From Anaerolineaceae bacterium (GTDB lineage Bacteria > Chloroflexota > Anaerolineae > Aggregatilineales > Phototrophicaceae): a DNA stretch of 64,000 nt. The notes under the pieces are model-generated. The model was not told the origin of the DNA, did no database searches, and saw nothing but the letters and a program-made list of their open reading frames with translations. The stretch is taken from the NCBI GenBank assembly GCA_002699585.1, contig PABP01000010.1, positions 1 to 64,000 on the forward strand. Reading direction: 5' to 3'. The translations under genes were made by a program, and so were the position numbers. Below, in pieces: positions 1 through 8,353 of this stretch; position 1 is the first letter of the stretch; each line of letters begins with the position of its first letter.

Positions 1-1
1 A

Positions 2-358
2 GCTCATGTGCGCGTTTTGTGGGGCCAAGAGGCTCAGGAACGTTGGGCCTTGGTCACCAATGATCCCCAGCTGACCGGTTGGGAGTATGCCAAACGCATG
101 TGGATTGAAGAAGCCTTTCGCGATCTCAAGTCCCATGGTTGGCAGCTAGAACAAGCCCAGTTCACCTGTCCACAACGTATGGAACGCTTTTGGATTATTC
201 TGGTGGTCGCTTATACTTGGTTGCTTTTATGGGGGTTGGCCCTGACGCGTGCAGGGCAGACGTTGGCCCCCAAACGCCGCCCACAAGGTGATCCCATTCG
301 CCGCTGGAGTCTATTTCGGGAGGGCTGGCTTGCTTTCTTACGCTCGCACAGCCCTTAG
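2..358 (+). CDS. IS4-type transposase, C-terminal part (runs in from left edge)
   Basis: The frame is open from the window edge, so the start lies outside. The visible ~118 residues carry the YREK signature of IS4-group DDE transposases: Y-x2-R-x3-E-x6-K within YAKRMWIEEAFRDLK, where the Glu is the third catalytic acid. A hydrophobic stretch (IILVVAYTWLLLWGL) and a basic tail follow, as is usual for the C-terminus of this family. The enzyme would cut and paste the insertion sequence. The left end and catalytic Asp residues are not visible, so it cannot be said whether the element is complete. I could not identify a terminal inverted repeat after the stop. It lies just downstream of, and convergent with, the permease genes. 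Confidence 0.85.
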   Translation, partial: AHVRVLWGQEAQERWALVTNDPQLTGWEYAKRMWIEEAFRDLKSHGWQLEQAQFTCPQRMERFWIILVVAYTWLLLWGLALTRAGQTLAPKRRPQGDPIRRWSLFREGWLAFLRSHSP

Positions 359-414
359 TGTCGCCCCTCAGCCCCGAAGGAGGAAGGATGCCTTCTTTGG
401 ATACTAATAAGCTT

Positions 415-444
415 ACAAAAGTCTCCTCTCCTTCGGGGAGGAGA
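415..444 (-). terminator. hairpin, probable terminator of the permease pair
   Basis: A GC-rich stem of about 9 bp with a TTCG-type loop lies at 422-444. Read on the minus strand it is followed by CTTTTG. It sits about 30 bases beyond the stop of the minus-strand permease gene. The T-tract is short, so this is a moderate call. Confidence 0.5.
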
Positions 445-476
445 TTTAGAGGAGGGCTTGATCTACCGTTTTTCGA

Positions 477-1451
477 TCACCTCTCATCGAACCGCGTACC
501 CAATGCGCGCGGCGGATCGCTGCGCAGGATAGTGCGCAGGCGATACTGCATCTGCTTGGGGAAAATACGCAATAGGCGTTCCACGCCGCCACTACTGACC
601 AATAGCAAGGTCGTAATCATCAGCACCCAGGGCAGCGTATTGAGCAGCGTCACCGGAATCGCCAGATCAGTGCTTTGAATGGCCCCGGCAACCGCTTTCA
701 GGCCTGCGAACAAATACGCGCCGAGCATCACCCGCGCCGGATGCCAACCACCGAAAATCACAATCGCCAGCGCGATCCAGCCATCACCCAACATGCTGGG
801 CGGGGTCGTCCAACCCACGCGCACGCTCAGCGAATAGGCCGCGCCAGCCATCCCGACCAATGCACCACCTGCAAGCGTATAAGCATATCGCTGCAAGTTG
901 ACGCGCGTCCCCCGCGCATAGGCCGATTCCGGGCGCTCGCCAATGGCACGGTGAGCCTGCCCTGCCCGTGTACGGAACAACCAGAACCAGGTGCCGATCA
1001 CCAGCAGGTAGCTGATATAAACCAGCGCATTATGGTCGAAGAAGATGCGGCCCACGATGGGAATATCGCTCAGGATGGGCAGCGGCCAGTAGGGAACGCC
1101 CTGTACGCGCTGACCCGCGACAGGCACGCCCACAAATTCGGCCAGGTCGGCCATAAGCAGCGTCAGCACAAAACCAATCGCCACCTGGTCCAGCCGCAGT
1201 TCGATGCTGGCCAGGGCGATAATCAGGGCCACCAGCGCACCCGCCACCATCGCCGCCAGAATGCCCAGTTCCGGGCTGCCCGTGAACACAGCCACACCAA
1301 AGCCCGTTACAGCCGACAGCGCCAGCGAGCCATCCAGCGACAAATTGATGACGCCTGCCCGTTCGGTGATGGTTTCGCCAATAGCCGCGATGGTCAGCGG
1401 CGTCGCGCTCAGGACCAGCGTGCGCAAAATATTGAGCAGTTGATCGTCCAT
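477..1451 (-). CDS. ABC transporter permease, NupQ/YufQ-type (nucleoside importer)
   Basis: A 324-residue integral membrane protein of the COG1079 permease type, which forms one half of the channel of BMP-dependent nucleoside or simple-sugar importers. The N-terminus (LSATPLTIAAIGETITERAGVINLSLDG cut short: AIGETITERAGVINLSLDG) is the family hallmark. About eight to ten hydrophobic segments follow, and the length is normal for the family. It begins one base after the stop of the partner permease, so the two are translationally coupled. The ATPase and the BMP-family binding protein that complete such importers are not upstream; they may lie beyond the transposase at the left edge or elsewhere. 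The substrate (nucleoside) is inferred from the family only. Confidence 0.85.
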   Translation of the reverse strand: MDDQLLNILRTLVLSATPLTIAAIGETITERAGVINLSLDGSLALSAVTGFGVAVFTGSPELGILAAMVAGALVALIIALASIELRLDQVAIGFVLTLLMADLAEFVGVPVAGQRVQGVPYWPLPILSDIPIVGRIFFDHNALVYISYLLVIGTWFWLFRTRAGQAHRAIGERPESAYARGTRVNLQRYAYTLAGGALVGMAGAAYSLSVRVGWTTPPSMLGDGWIALAIVIFGGWHPARVMLGAYLFAGLKAVAGAIQSTDLAIPVTLLNTLPWVLMITTLLLVSSGGVERLLRIFPKQMQYRLRTILRSDPPRALGTRFDER

Positions 1452-1452
1452 G

Positions 1453-2556
1453 CTAATCGGCTCCTTCTGGCTGCGGTGCAGTGACCTTGACCTTACGACT
1501 TTGCGACAATTGCCAGCGGTCCCGCAGGCCGCTGAAGAGCATCACCAACAGCACCAACATACCTTGCAGCACGCCCGTTAAGGAGCTATCCAGGTTGATG
1601 AATTGCAACTGCGTCCCAGCGTTGAGGATGATCGTAAACAGCAGGGCAACAAAAGGCACCCAGGCCCCGCGCATCCCGACAAGCAGCACCACCAGCAAGC
1701 CAATAAAGCCGATGCCACCTGTAAACTGTCCGGCGACCTGACCTTCGGTGAAGATGATGCGATGGGCACCTGCGACACCTGCTAGCGCGCCGCATAGCAT
1801 CAGCGCACCCAACGAGGTAGCTGTGACGGGCACGCCCAGCAGCAGCGCCGACCGCGCATTGCGCCCAGTCGCCTTAAGATTGAGGCCCCAGCGCGTACCG
1901 TTCAGGGCCAGCACCACGGCCACAATCGCCACCACAGCGATGATGATGGCCAGCAGGCTGACATCAAAATCGGTCGAAATACCGGGCAACCGAGAAGCAT
2001 CGGGGATACTGGCGCTGTATTGGGCTTTGTCGCTGCCAGCAGGCCGCCAGGGTCCGGCGATCAGTTGCAGCGTAATCTGGCTAGCGATGGCATTTAGCGC
2101 CACCCCGCCGAAAATTTCATTCACGCCAAATTTCGTTTTCAGGATGCCGACCAGTAACGCCCACAGCGCCCCGCCGAGCATCGCCGCCCCAATCACCAAC
2201 GGGATCATCACCAATGGGCTGTCGGAAAAACGGAAGAAAGCCACCCCGGTCGCGAAGATGCCGCCGAAGATCATCTGGCCCTCAATGCCGATATTCCACA
2301 GGCCCGCGCGGAAGGTCACGACCAGGCCCATGCTGACCAGCACCAGCGGAATCCAGAACTCAATGACGTTGGCAATCTTGCGCAGGCTGAGGTCGCCGCG
2401 GCTGCTGATCGACTTCCAGAAGGCTTCCAGCACTTCGACCGGGCCCGCTTCTACGGCAGTGAACTGCTGCAACAGCAGCAGCAAAACGACAATCACGATC
2501 AAAGCGCCGACAACAGGCAGCGCGGTCCATAGGCTGCGTCTCATGACATTGTTCAT
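1453..2556 (-). CDS. ABC transporter permease, NupP/YufP-type (nucleoside importer)
   Basis: A 367-residue membrane protein of the COG4603 permease type. It has an N-terminal anchor (residues ~12-32), a periplasmic/extracellular loop, then the family block VSMGLVVTFRAGLWNIGIEG near residues 75-95 and further membrane helices. It pairs with the NupQ-type permease directly downstream to form a heterodimeric channel. It is the first gene of the visible transcription unit. A second Met lies four codons in; the upstream one is taken because a purine-rich stretch precedes it only weakly either way. No ATPase gene accompanies it in the window. Confidence 0.85.
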   Translation of the reverse strand: MNNVMRRSLWTALPVVGALIVIVVLLLLLQQFTAVEAGPVEVLEAFWKSISSRGDLSLRKIANVIEFWIPLVLVSMGLVVTFRAGLWNIGIEGQMIFGGIFATGVAFFRFSDSPLVMIPLVIGAAMLGGALWALLVGILKTKFGVNEIFGGVALNAIASQITLQLIAGPWRPAGSDKAQYSASIPDASRLPGISTDFDVSLLAIIIAVVAIVAVVLALNGTRWGLNLKATGRNARSALLLGVPVTATSLGALMLCGALAGVAGAHRIIFTEGQVAGQFTGGIGFIGLLVVLLVGMRGAWVPFVALLFTIILNAGTQLQFINLDSSLTGVLQGMLVLLVMLFSGLRDRWQLSQSRKVKVTAPQPEGAD

Positions 2557-2934
2557 GAGATAGCACCCTTACGAATTTGACACGCTACCATACAAAACGC
2601 CATCATACGACACACCTGCCACACGGCGGCTGGTGACCTGCCAACCTGAATGATCGATACGTTGGACTCCATTCATACCCCCCTCGCCACTGCACCGGGC
2701 GATTATACCGTGCCCTTTGTGAACTTCACCACAATTACACTGTGCCTGAACACGCGCATCAATCCGCGTTAAAAAGCGCATCAATTCTTCAAAATCATGA
2801 AGGATTGATTAAATCTTGTATAGATCAAGGCACAAAACGGAACCTTCTGACCTGTTTTAACGTTTAATGATATAGACAAAAGTGGTCTAAGTAGCACGAT
2901 GTCAATAGCAGTATGAGTTGTTTGGGGTAGTCAC
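2557..2934. other. 378-base intergenic region
   Basis: Separates the divergent permease operon and a 42-residue ORF. It becomes AT-richer towards 2800-2930 and should hold the promoters of both units. I see no RNA gene, riboswitch fold or repeat in it. Confidence 0.4.
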
Positions 2935-3063
2935 ATGGAAATTTTCATTATTGTAATCGTCGTCGTCTTCCTGGGATTGTTCGCTCTGATGTCGCTGCCC
3001 TTGAACGCGAATATTGAGGCCAGTCTCAACGATCCGACCGAAACCAAATTACCGGAAGCATAA
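2935..3063 (+). CDS. small membrane protein, 42 residues
   Basis: ATG to TAA, encoding one strongly hydrophobic segment (MEIFIIVIVVVFLGLFALMS) followed by a short polar, acidic tail ending KLPEA. A weak ribosome-binding stretch (GGGGT) lies about 8 bases upstream. It resembles single-span small membrane proteins that associate with larger complexes, but I do not recognise a family. It points away from the permeases and towards the convergent glycosyltransferase. Being so short it could be spurious; the clean topology and isolated position argue for a real gene. Confidence 0.5.
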   Translation: MEIFIIVIVVVFLGLFALMSLPLNANIEASLNDPTETKLPEA

Positions 3064-3117
3064 CACCGTCTTTGCGCTAGGGCTTGCATAAGACCAAGCC
3101 CATAAAAAATACCGCAT

Positions 3118-4983
3118 CTACGGCGAGATTACGACTTCTCCGAGAGCGACAATGTCTTGATCGACATTGTGTTGTAGCCGGACGTCTGTCTGGGTGTTGT
3201 ACACCCCTGCCATAATCTGATAACTGCCGCCAGGGATCTCCTGCGGCAGTTTTAATTCCCAGGACTGCACAATCAGGTCTTGCGGCTGCCACTGGCTGCT
3301 AGGGAACGGCTCACACAGGCGTAAATCCTGCTGTGCCCACAATGGGCCACCCTCCAGCGGCGAAGGCGTCCCCCACAATTGAACGAACCCGTTGTAATCT
3401 TCAGCCAGGACGCTATCGGCGCGGAAAGCCAGCGCGATGATCAACGTTTCGCCTGCCTGTGCCGATGTCGGCAGGTCGAGCGCGGCAAGCTGAACCCCAT
3501 CGCCAAAGGTGAGCGTTGGCGCAGACAAAATCGCCTGATCCAGCGTCACTTGCCAGATCGCAAAATCACCGGATTCATCTACATGAACCGATTCCAGCGT
3601 GGCCCTCTTGTCGATACGCTGCTGCTTGAGATCGATGTTGGGCGGCAGGGCAACAGCAAGCATGGGTGCGGCGGCATCATATACGGTGCAGTAACCCGAC
3701 TGGTATTGCAGCCAGCGAGCATCCGTCTGGTCGTGGGTCAAAAAGTCTAAAACAGGATGCGCATTGGGGAAGCCCATGACTGCCACCGTCTGACTCGTTT
3801 GTGGCGGCTGCTCGCCAAAGTAGTCAACGACGCGCTGAATACGATACTCACCGGGCAGGAAGTCGGTCCATGTAGCGGCCACATGGCGGAAATCGGTATT
3901 GCTATGGATGCCTGCCCAGGCCAGCAGCCCTATCGCCAGCAGCGCCCCCCAGCGCGGTTGCCAGCGCACCAGCGTCAGCAATCCGGCTCCCAGCAGCACA
4001 GCCAGCGGTACGACTGCCGCATAAGCTCGTAACATATGCGGATTGTTGATGCTCAACAGCGCCGGAACCAGCGCGCCGACAAAGGCCATAATCAGCACCA
4101 CCAGATGCCAGCGCCACCGTACCCCTCGCCAGATGCCGACCAACCCCAGCAAAGCCATGATGGCTGTCGGCAGGTCGAAAATAGGCCGATTGGGCAGGTT
4201 ATGCGTCTGGTAGGCATCCCCCTCATGCAGCCATGCCCCCACCCAGGCGACCCCATTGTTCACCAGATCATCCAGCGACCCGATGGCCACCTGCACGGTA
4301 CGGTCTTCTAGCACAGTTCGATTGAGCAAATACAGGCCCAGCGGCAGCATGACAATGAGGGCGACCAGCAGCGCTGTGAGTGCTCCGCGCCGCCGCGAAG
4401 GAGACATCAGCAGCCAGAAGGCCAATAACAGCAGCCCCAACCCAACCCAGGCACGCGCGGCGATATACGTGTAAAACAGCAATCCCAGCAGCAGACCGGC
4501 TAGCCACCAACGCCGATTTGTTCGATAAGCATGGAGTAGAGCCGCAAGCGAGGCCGTCGCCAGCAGCGGATACAACGCCGCTCGGAAACCAATGTGTCCG
4601 AGGTGCACGGGCCAATAGAAAACGGCCAGCGCCGCCAGCACCCAGATGGCCCCCTGTTTGCCGAGGATTTCTCGTCCCAGGCGATAAGCCGCCGCCAGGG
4701 TCAGCATGCCAGCGAATACGGCCATAATCCGCAAGCTGAAAGGCTGTGCGCCCCAGGTCGCCAACGCGGGAGCCGCGACGTACATCCATAGGCTTTCCCG
4801 GCCATTGTTGCGCTCGAAGAAGGGCGTGAGCTGCGGATTGTCAATCAGTGAGAGGGCATCGAGGCCGTAGGCGGCTTCGTCATAGAGCGTGGCATCGTTC
4901 ATCACGCCCAGGCCGTTGATGCGCAGGCCAAAGCCTATCAGCAAAAACAATGTTATCAACAGCCAACCCAGCGAACGGGACAC
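3118..4983 (-). CDS. GT-C glycosyltransferase (GT39/PMT-like) with C-terminal soluble domain
   Basis: A 621-residue polytopic protein. A signal-anchor-like first helix is followed by the acidic DE pair at residues 35-36 (LYDEAAYG), the place where GT-C enzymes carry the metal- or acceptor-binding acid. About eleven hydrophobic helices run to residue ~370. The last ~230 residues are soluble and look beta-rich. Such enzymes transfer a sugar from a polyprenyl-phosphate donor to an acceptor outside the membrane. The exact donor and acceptor cannot be told. It lies about 90 bases downstream of the small membrane protein at 5070 on the same strand. Confidence 0.75.
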   Translation of the reverse strand: MSRSLGWLLITLFLLIGFGLRINGLGVMNDATLYDEAAYGLDALSLIDNPQLTPFFERNNGRESLWMYVAAPALATWGAQPFSLRIMAVFAGMLTLAAAYRLGREILGKQGAIWVLAALAVFYWPVHLGHIGFRAALYPLLATASLAALLHAYRTNRRWWLAGLLLGLLFYTYIAARAWVGLGLLLLAFWLLMSPSRRRGALTALLVALIVMLPLGLYLLNRTVLEDRTVQVAIGSLDDLVNNGVAWVGAWLHEGDAYQTHNLPNRPIFDLPTAIMALLGLVGIWRGVRWRWHLVVLIMAFVGALVPALLSINNPHMLRAYAAVVPLAVLLGAGLLTLVRWQPRWGALLAIGLLAWAGIHSNTDFRHVAATWTDFLPGEYRIQRVVDYFGEQPPQTSQTVAVMGFPNAHPVLDFLTHDQTDARWLQYQSGYCTVYDAAAPMLAVALPPNIDLKQQRIDKRATLESVHVDESGDFAIWQVTLDQAILSAPTLTFGDGVQLAALDLPTSAQAGETLIIALAFRADSVLAEDYNGFVQLWGTPSPLEGGPLWAQQDLRLCEPFPSSQWQPQDLIVQSWELKLPQEIPGGSYQIMAGVYNTQTDVRLQHNVDQDIVALGEVVISP

Positions 4984-5069
4984 CCTGCCTCCAATGAGAT
5001 GATCGAATCCATCGCCGCATTGTAAAGCAAGCGCGGGTGCTTGTCAGTGGAAAGCAGCGGATCCGTTGA

Positions 5070-5282
5070 CTAATCGTTTTTACGCTTTTGCTTCTTTTCT
5101 CGCAATACACGCCGCCGCCGGATGATAGCCCAGGGAACCAACACGATTAAGGAGCCGAAAATAACAATGGTCCCTACCATGTACTGCTTTTCAACAGTGT
5201 ATGACTCTGGCCACTGCGCCAGAGTTACAGACGTAACTGTCATCAGAAGCAAGAGAAGTAGGGCTAAACGTCGAAGATACAT
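5070..5282 (-). CDS. small secreted/membrane protein, 70 residues
   Basis: An N-terminal signal-like helix (RRLALLLLLLMTVTSVTLAQ) is followed by about 12 polar residues, a second membrane span (MVGTIVIFGSLIVLVPWAII) and a very basic tail (RRRRVLREKKQKRKND). The Ala-Gln at the end of the first helix would suit signal peptidase I. The cationic tail should lie in the cytoplasm and could contact nucleic acid, ribosomes or phospholipid. It has the same orientation as the glycosyltransferase downstream and may be co-transcribed. I do not recognise a family. Confidence 0.6.
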   Translation of the reverse strand: MYLRRLALLLLLLMTVTSVTLAQWPESYTVEKQYMVGTIVIFGSLIVLVPWAIIRRRRVLREKKQKRKND

Positions 5283-5343
5283 GCCATTTCCTTCATCTAA
5301 AGCTGATGCCAGTATATAACGTATATCATCCCGCCATCAGCCA

Positions 5344-5372
5344 ACAAAAAACCCCGCACGCGGCGGGGTTTT
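5344..5372 (-). terminator. Rho-independent terminator of the ferredoxin gene
   Basis: A perfect inverted repeat (AAAACCCCGC / GCGGGGTTTT, 5-base loop) is followed on the minus strand by six T residues. It lies 38 bases past the ferredoxin stop codon. Confidence 0.9.
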
Positions 5373-5409
5373 GATGTCACAAAAATGTGATTTTGGCAGT
5401 CAAGCGATC

Positions 5410-5763
5410 TTACATATTGAGGGCGTCGTAGCCGGGGCCCTTGCTGTAGAAATCATAGTTGGGCTGGATGTCCGGCGTCAGGTCAACCACGTCGCCTTCG
5501 CTGTGGGTGACGAGCGTCTTGGTATCAAACGGTACGCGCTCCTGGCCTTCCATCATTTCATACTCGTTGGAAACTTCTTCTTCGATGAAGATCGCTTCAA
5601 ACGGGCATTCCGGGATGCAAGCACCGCAGTCGATGCAGGTATCAGGATCAATAAAGTACCAGGGCCATTCTTCTTCCGGCTTACCAGGAATGATGCATTC
5701 GACCGGGCAAACTTCGACACAGGCGCCATCGCGCAAGCACAGGCTGGTAATGATGTGGGTCAT
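5410..5763 (-). CDS. 7Fe-type (3Fe-4S/4Fe-4S) ferredoxin with C-terminal extension
   Basis: A 117-residue soluble electron carrier. Cysteines fall as C9-x5-C15-x3-C19-P-x2-C23 and C43-x2-C46-x2-C49-x3-C53. This is the seven-iron pattern of Azotobacter FdI and Thermus ferredoxins, with one centre probably 3Fe-4S because the first motif has a widened gap. Residues 60-117 form an acidic extension typical of longer FdxA-like ferredoxins. A strong ribosome-binding site (GAGGAG) precedes the ATG, and a strong terminator follows, so it is a single-gene unit. The redox partner is unknown; the cytochrome P450 at 10111 is a possible client, by inference only. Confidence 0.9.
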   Translation of the reverse strand: MTHIITSLCLRDGACVEVCPVECIIPGKPEEEWPWYFIDPDTCIDCGACIPECPFEAIFIEEEVSNEYEMMEGQERVPFDTKTLVTHSEGDVVDLTPDIQPNYDFYSKGPGYDALNM

Positions 5764-6077
5764 TGTAGGTTACTCCTCGTTTACGGCCAGTGGCGCAACG
5801 CACATCGCGTTGGACGCCGTTCATGATGCTACGTTAACAAGTAAACCCGCTGGTATCTGTGACTTTTGTTGGATTTGTAACCAAATTAGCAGATTAATTT
5901 TCGGGAAGTGTCAAATTGCATTAGCATAGGATGTGGAAAATTTTCACAAAGGTTAAATTATTACATTTATCATAACAATATCAACCTCTAAAATATCTGC
6001 AAAAAACGCCCCTAATTCGCGCATCAGCGTGTTATTTTATGTCATAATGACCGCAGGCTATGTCAGGGGAGGGACTG
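5764..6077. other. 314-base divergent intergenic region
   Basis: Lies between the divergent ferredoxin and DUF3592 genes and is very AT-rich from about 5830 to 6050. It should hold both promoters. I see no RNA gene or repeat. Confidence 0.4.
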
Positions 6078-6677
6078 ATGAGCGTCGTTGATAGCAAAGC
6101 AAAGAACGATCCACTACAAGACGATGAATACGCATCACTGCCCAAGTGGGTGCGGTTGTGGGCATTCAAAGGCCAATTTGGGGATTCAAAATGGAAGTGG
6201 GTGCTGCTCATCGTGCTGCTGGTGCTGATGCCCATCTTTGCCTACTCGGCAGGCAGCCAATATGTAACGGAAATGAACAATCAACATTTACTCGATACAA
6301 TCGGCGTGACAACCGAAGGTACCGTCATTCAGAAATATACGCAATCAAGCGGCAGCTCATCCAGCGGCACGCGCTCGACGAACTATTACGTGCGCTACAA
6401 TTTTGATGGCAACCCGGAACTCGGCATGGACCTCATCTATGCTGAGCAGGAAGTCAGCCGCGATATGTTTAACACGGTGCGGGAAAACCGCGATGTTACC
6501 GTAACCTATCTGCCGGATAATCCTGAAATCAGCCGTATTGAAGCGCGCAATGATGAAGCTTTCATCCTGGTTGCAGTCGCGCTGTGCCTGGGCATTTTCG
6601 CTTTCGCCCTTGTGTCGGCAGCCGCCAATTTCCAGATGGACCGCTTTAAAGCGACTCAGAAGAAAAAGCTACTTTAA
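6078..6677 (+). CDS. DUF3592-domain membrane protein
   Basis: 199 residues. Polar N-terminus, membrane span at about 47-67, an extracytoplasmic beta-type domain holding a Ser-rich loop (SSGSSSSGTRS) and the DUF3592 ending VTVTYLPDNPEISRIE, then a second span and a basic tail. The domain is of unknown function and is widespread in bacteria. The second ATG of the frame is taken as start because GGGGAGGG lies 5 bases upstream of it; the ATG at 6060 has no such site. Its 3' end overlaps that of the convergent methyltransferase gene by 4 bases. Confidence 0.75.
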   Translation: MSVVDSKAKNDPLQDDEYASLPKWVRLWAFKGQFGDSKWKWVLLIVLLVLMPIFAYSAGSQYVTEMNNQHLLDTIGVTTEGTVIQKYTQSSGSSSSGTRSTNYYVRYNFDGNPELGMDLIYAEQEVSRDMFNTVRENRDVTVTYLPDNPEISRIEARNDEAFILVAVALCLGIFAFALVSAAANFQMDRFKATQKKKLL

Positions 6678-7426
6678 TCCGTTCGGCTCACTTTGCGATA
6701 ACGCGAGATAATCATCGAGTGGCACGCGCGGAAGCGGGCATCCGGCCCAGCATGTTTGAATACATCCAGCGCATGGGCCAGCACATCGTCATGTAGGCAC
6801 GTTGATCCCTGGCGCTCGTCTAAATACTGCTTGTAGTCGCTGGGGGTCGGCCAATAGGTATACAGATTGAAGGCCATATGCGCTTCCTGATTGAAAAGCC
6901 CCATCGTCTGGATTTTCTCCGCAGCCTGGTTAGCGCCTTCATCGCGCGCCGCACGGCCCGCTGCATCGGCATCGCCTACAGGGATCACATGCTCATCCGT
7001 GACGACTTCTAGCGCGTACTCAACTCCGACCGGGCGCAGATCGATCATGTAGCCGCCATCGACCAGAACGCGGTGCACATCTTGTAGGGCATGGACCATG
7101 CCCGCAATGGTGATGCATCACAAAGACCAGGCGAATATAGCCCGATCAAACGTCTTTTTAGCGAAGGGCAATTGCTCCGCCTGGGAACAAGTCAAAGCGA
7201 CTTTGGCTTCTAAATCCGCTGGGCGAAGTTTTTTGGCCTGGGCGACAGTTGCCGCATGGGGTTCCAGGGCCGTGACCCGGCCTGCAAAACGCGCATAACG
7301 CCACGTCAGCCGACCATCGCCGCTGCCGATTTCCAAAATGTGCTTACCCTCTAAATCCGCGAAATCGCGCAGCATACGGATCTCAGTCTGTTCCGGGTCG
7401 CGCTGTTGATGCATATCAGTTGGCAT
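6674..7426 (-). CDS. class I SAM-dependent methyltransferase with in-frame TGA (possible selenoprotein, or nonsense-broken)
   Basis: One frame of 250 codons is interrupted only by a TGA at 7118-7120 (codon 103). Before it come motif I (LEIGSGDG, residues 31-38), the acidic end of beta-2 (ALEP) and motif IV (FDRAIFAWSL). After it the frame continues with CITIAGMVHALQDVHRVL and GGYMIDLRP, the expected post-motif and beta-5 of the same fold, and runs 141 more residues from the next Met. So no frameshift is involved. The TGA falls where related enzymes have a small or polar residue (ALHHIP, SLCCIP-type). It is either selenocysteine, a nonsense mutation or a sequence error. A perfect hairpin with GU in its loop starts 14 bases after it. 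If TGA is read as stop, the 102-residue product would lack half the fold. Substrate unknown. Confidence 0.7.
7087..7103 (-). promoter_or_regulatory. SECIS-like hairpin downstream of in-frame TGA
   Basis: A perfect 7-bp stem GGGCATG / CATGCCC with loop GTC (minus strand), starting 14 bases after the TGA; the loop G is 22 bases after it. Bacterial selenocysteine elements have a short stem at about this distance with G and U in the apical loop; the E. coli fdhF loop is AGGUCU. The same bases encode GMVHA, so the palindrome could be a coding accident. Confidence 0.35.
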
Positions 7427-7558
7427 GTTGTTTGCCCTGCTAATTTATCTGGAACCATATGCACATCATAACGCGCCCCGATGCCCCTGCAAAATATCTT
7501 AATTACTGCAACATAACGTACAATGATTACGTATAGGGTGCAAAAGTGGGGACAGCCT

Positions 7559-8347
7559 ATGATCTATGATGGCAAGATTAAACGCAAAAACGATCAACGC
7601 CCGCAGCGGACTGTCGGCGATATTTTGGGGTTGGTACTTTACTGGATGATTGTCGCGCCAGTAGTCTTCGTTGCCAACGGGACCTGGGCCACCGTACGCT
7701 GGCTGACACGCAACACCTGGGCCGCCACTAAATGGCTCGCTCGGAATAGCTGGGCCGCACTGGTATGGACACTCAAAGCAGGCTGGTATAGCAGTGGCTG
7801 GATTTTAGCCAATACCTGGCGCTATGGCGTTGTGACCCCCGTGAACTGGCTGCGTATCCTCATCTTTGGCCGCGAACCCGAATTTGCCAATCCGCAGCAA
7901 GCCGAGCGCTACCGACTGACCCGTCGCAGTTTCCGCAGGCGGCAATTTTTCCTGGCACATGTTTTTCTGTTCGTCGGCTGGCTTGCCATACTCACCTACT
8001 CCATGTACGAAGCCACCACGTATTCTTATGGCTATGGTTACATCACCTGGCGTAATCCCATTCTGGCGACCATCGTCTGGATTGTCTTTCTGATATTCCA
8101 CTTTTTGCGACTGCGCATCGGCCAAGCTGAGGACGAAGCCTTATTAGAGGTCATGGGTGAGAGTGGCGAAAAGCGCAAAATGCATTATGAAGAAGAATAC
8201 GTTCAGCAGCGCCCTGACATGACCGAAGAATATCGCATGCGCCTGGGGGATGATGGCGAACTGGTTCACGGTGACTTCGACGAAAGTGACCTCAGCGACG
8301 AAGAAATCGCTTATTACGAGCAAATGCAGCGCAATCAGCGAGAATAA
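7559..8347 (+). CDS. 2TM-domain membrane protein with Trp-rich repeats
   Basis: 262 residues. The N-terminal half holds three short Trp repeats of the type TWAxxxWLxRN (residues ~40-95), which look like amphipathic or interfacial helices. Next comes a basic stretch (RLTRRSFRRRQFF) and two membrane spans as in the 2TM domain family. The C-terminus is acidic and ends with MRLGDDGELVHGDFDES and DEEIAYYEQ, a block repeated in the next gene. Start: the ATG after GGGGACAG is chosen over an ATG 36 bases upstream that has no ribosome-binding site. It forms an operon with the next two genes. Function unknown. Confidence 0.7.
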   Translation: MIYDGKIKRKNDQRPQRTVGDILGLVLYWMIVAPVVFVANGTWATVRWLTRNTWAATKWLARNSWAALVWTLKAGWYSSGWILANTWRYGVVTPVNWLRILIFGREPEFANPQQAERYRLTRRSFRRRQFFLAHVFLFVGWLAILTYSMYEATTYSYGYGYITWRNPILATIVWIVFLIFHFLRLRIGQAEDEALLEVMGESGEKRKMHYEEEYVQQRPDMTEEYRMRLGDDGELVHGDFDESDLSDEEIAYYEQMQRNQRE

Positions 8348-8353
8348 GCCATC

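Noticed and set aside
675-2563. Long plus-strand open frames opposite the two permease genes
   Set aside because: They are Arg/Thr/Pro-rich and lack any fold-like pattern; the minus-strand permeases explain the region. They arise from the GC-rich complement.
7100-7120. Frameshift in the methyltransferase gene
   Set aside because: The two parts are in exactly the same frame; only the TGA separates them, so a frameshift is not needed.
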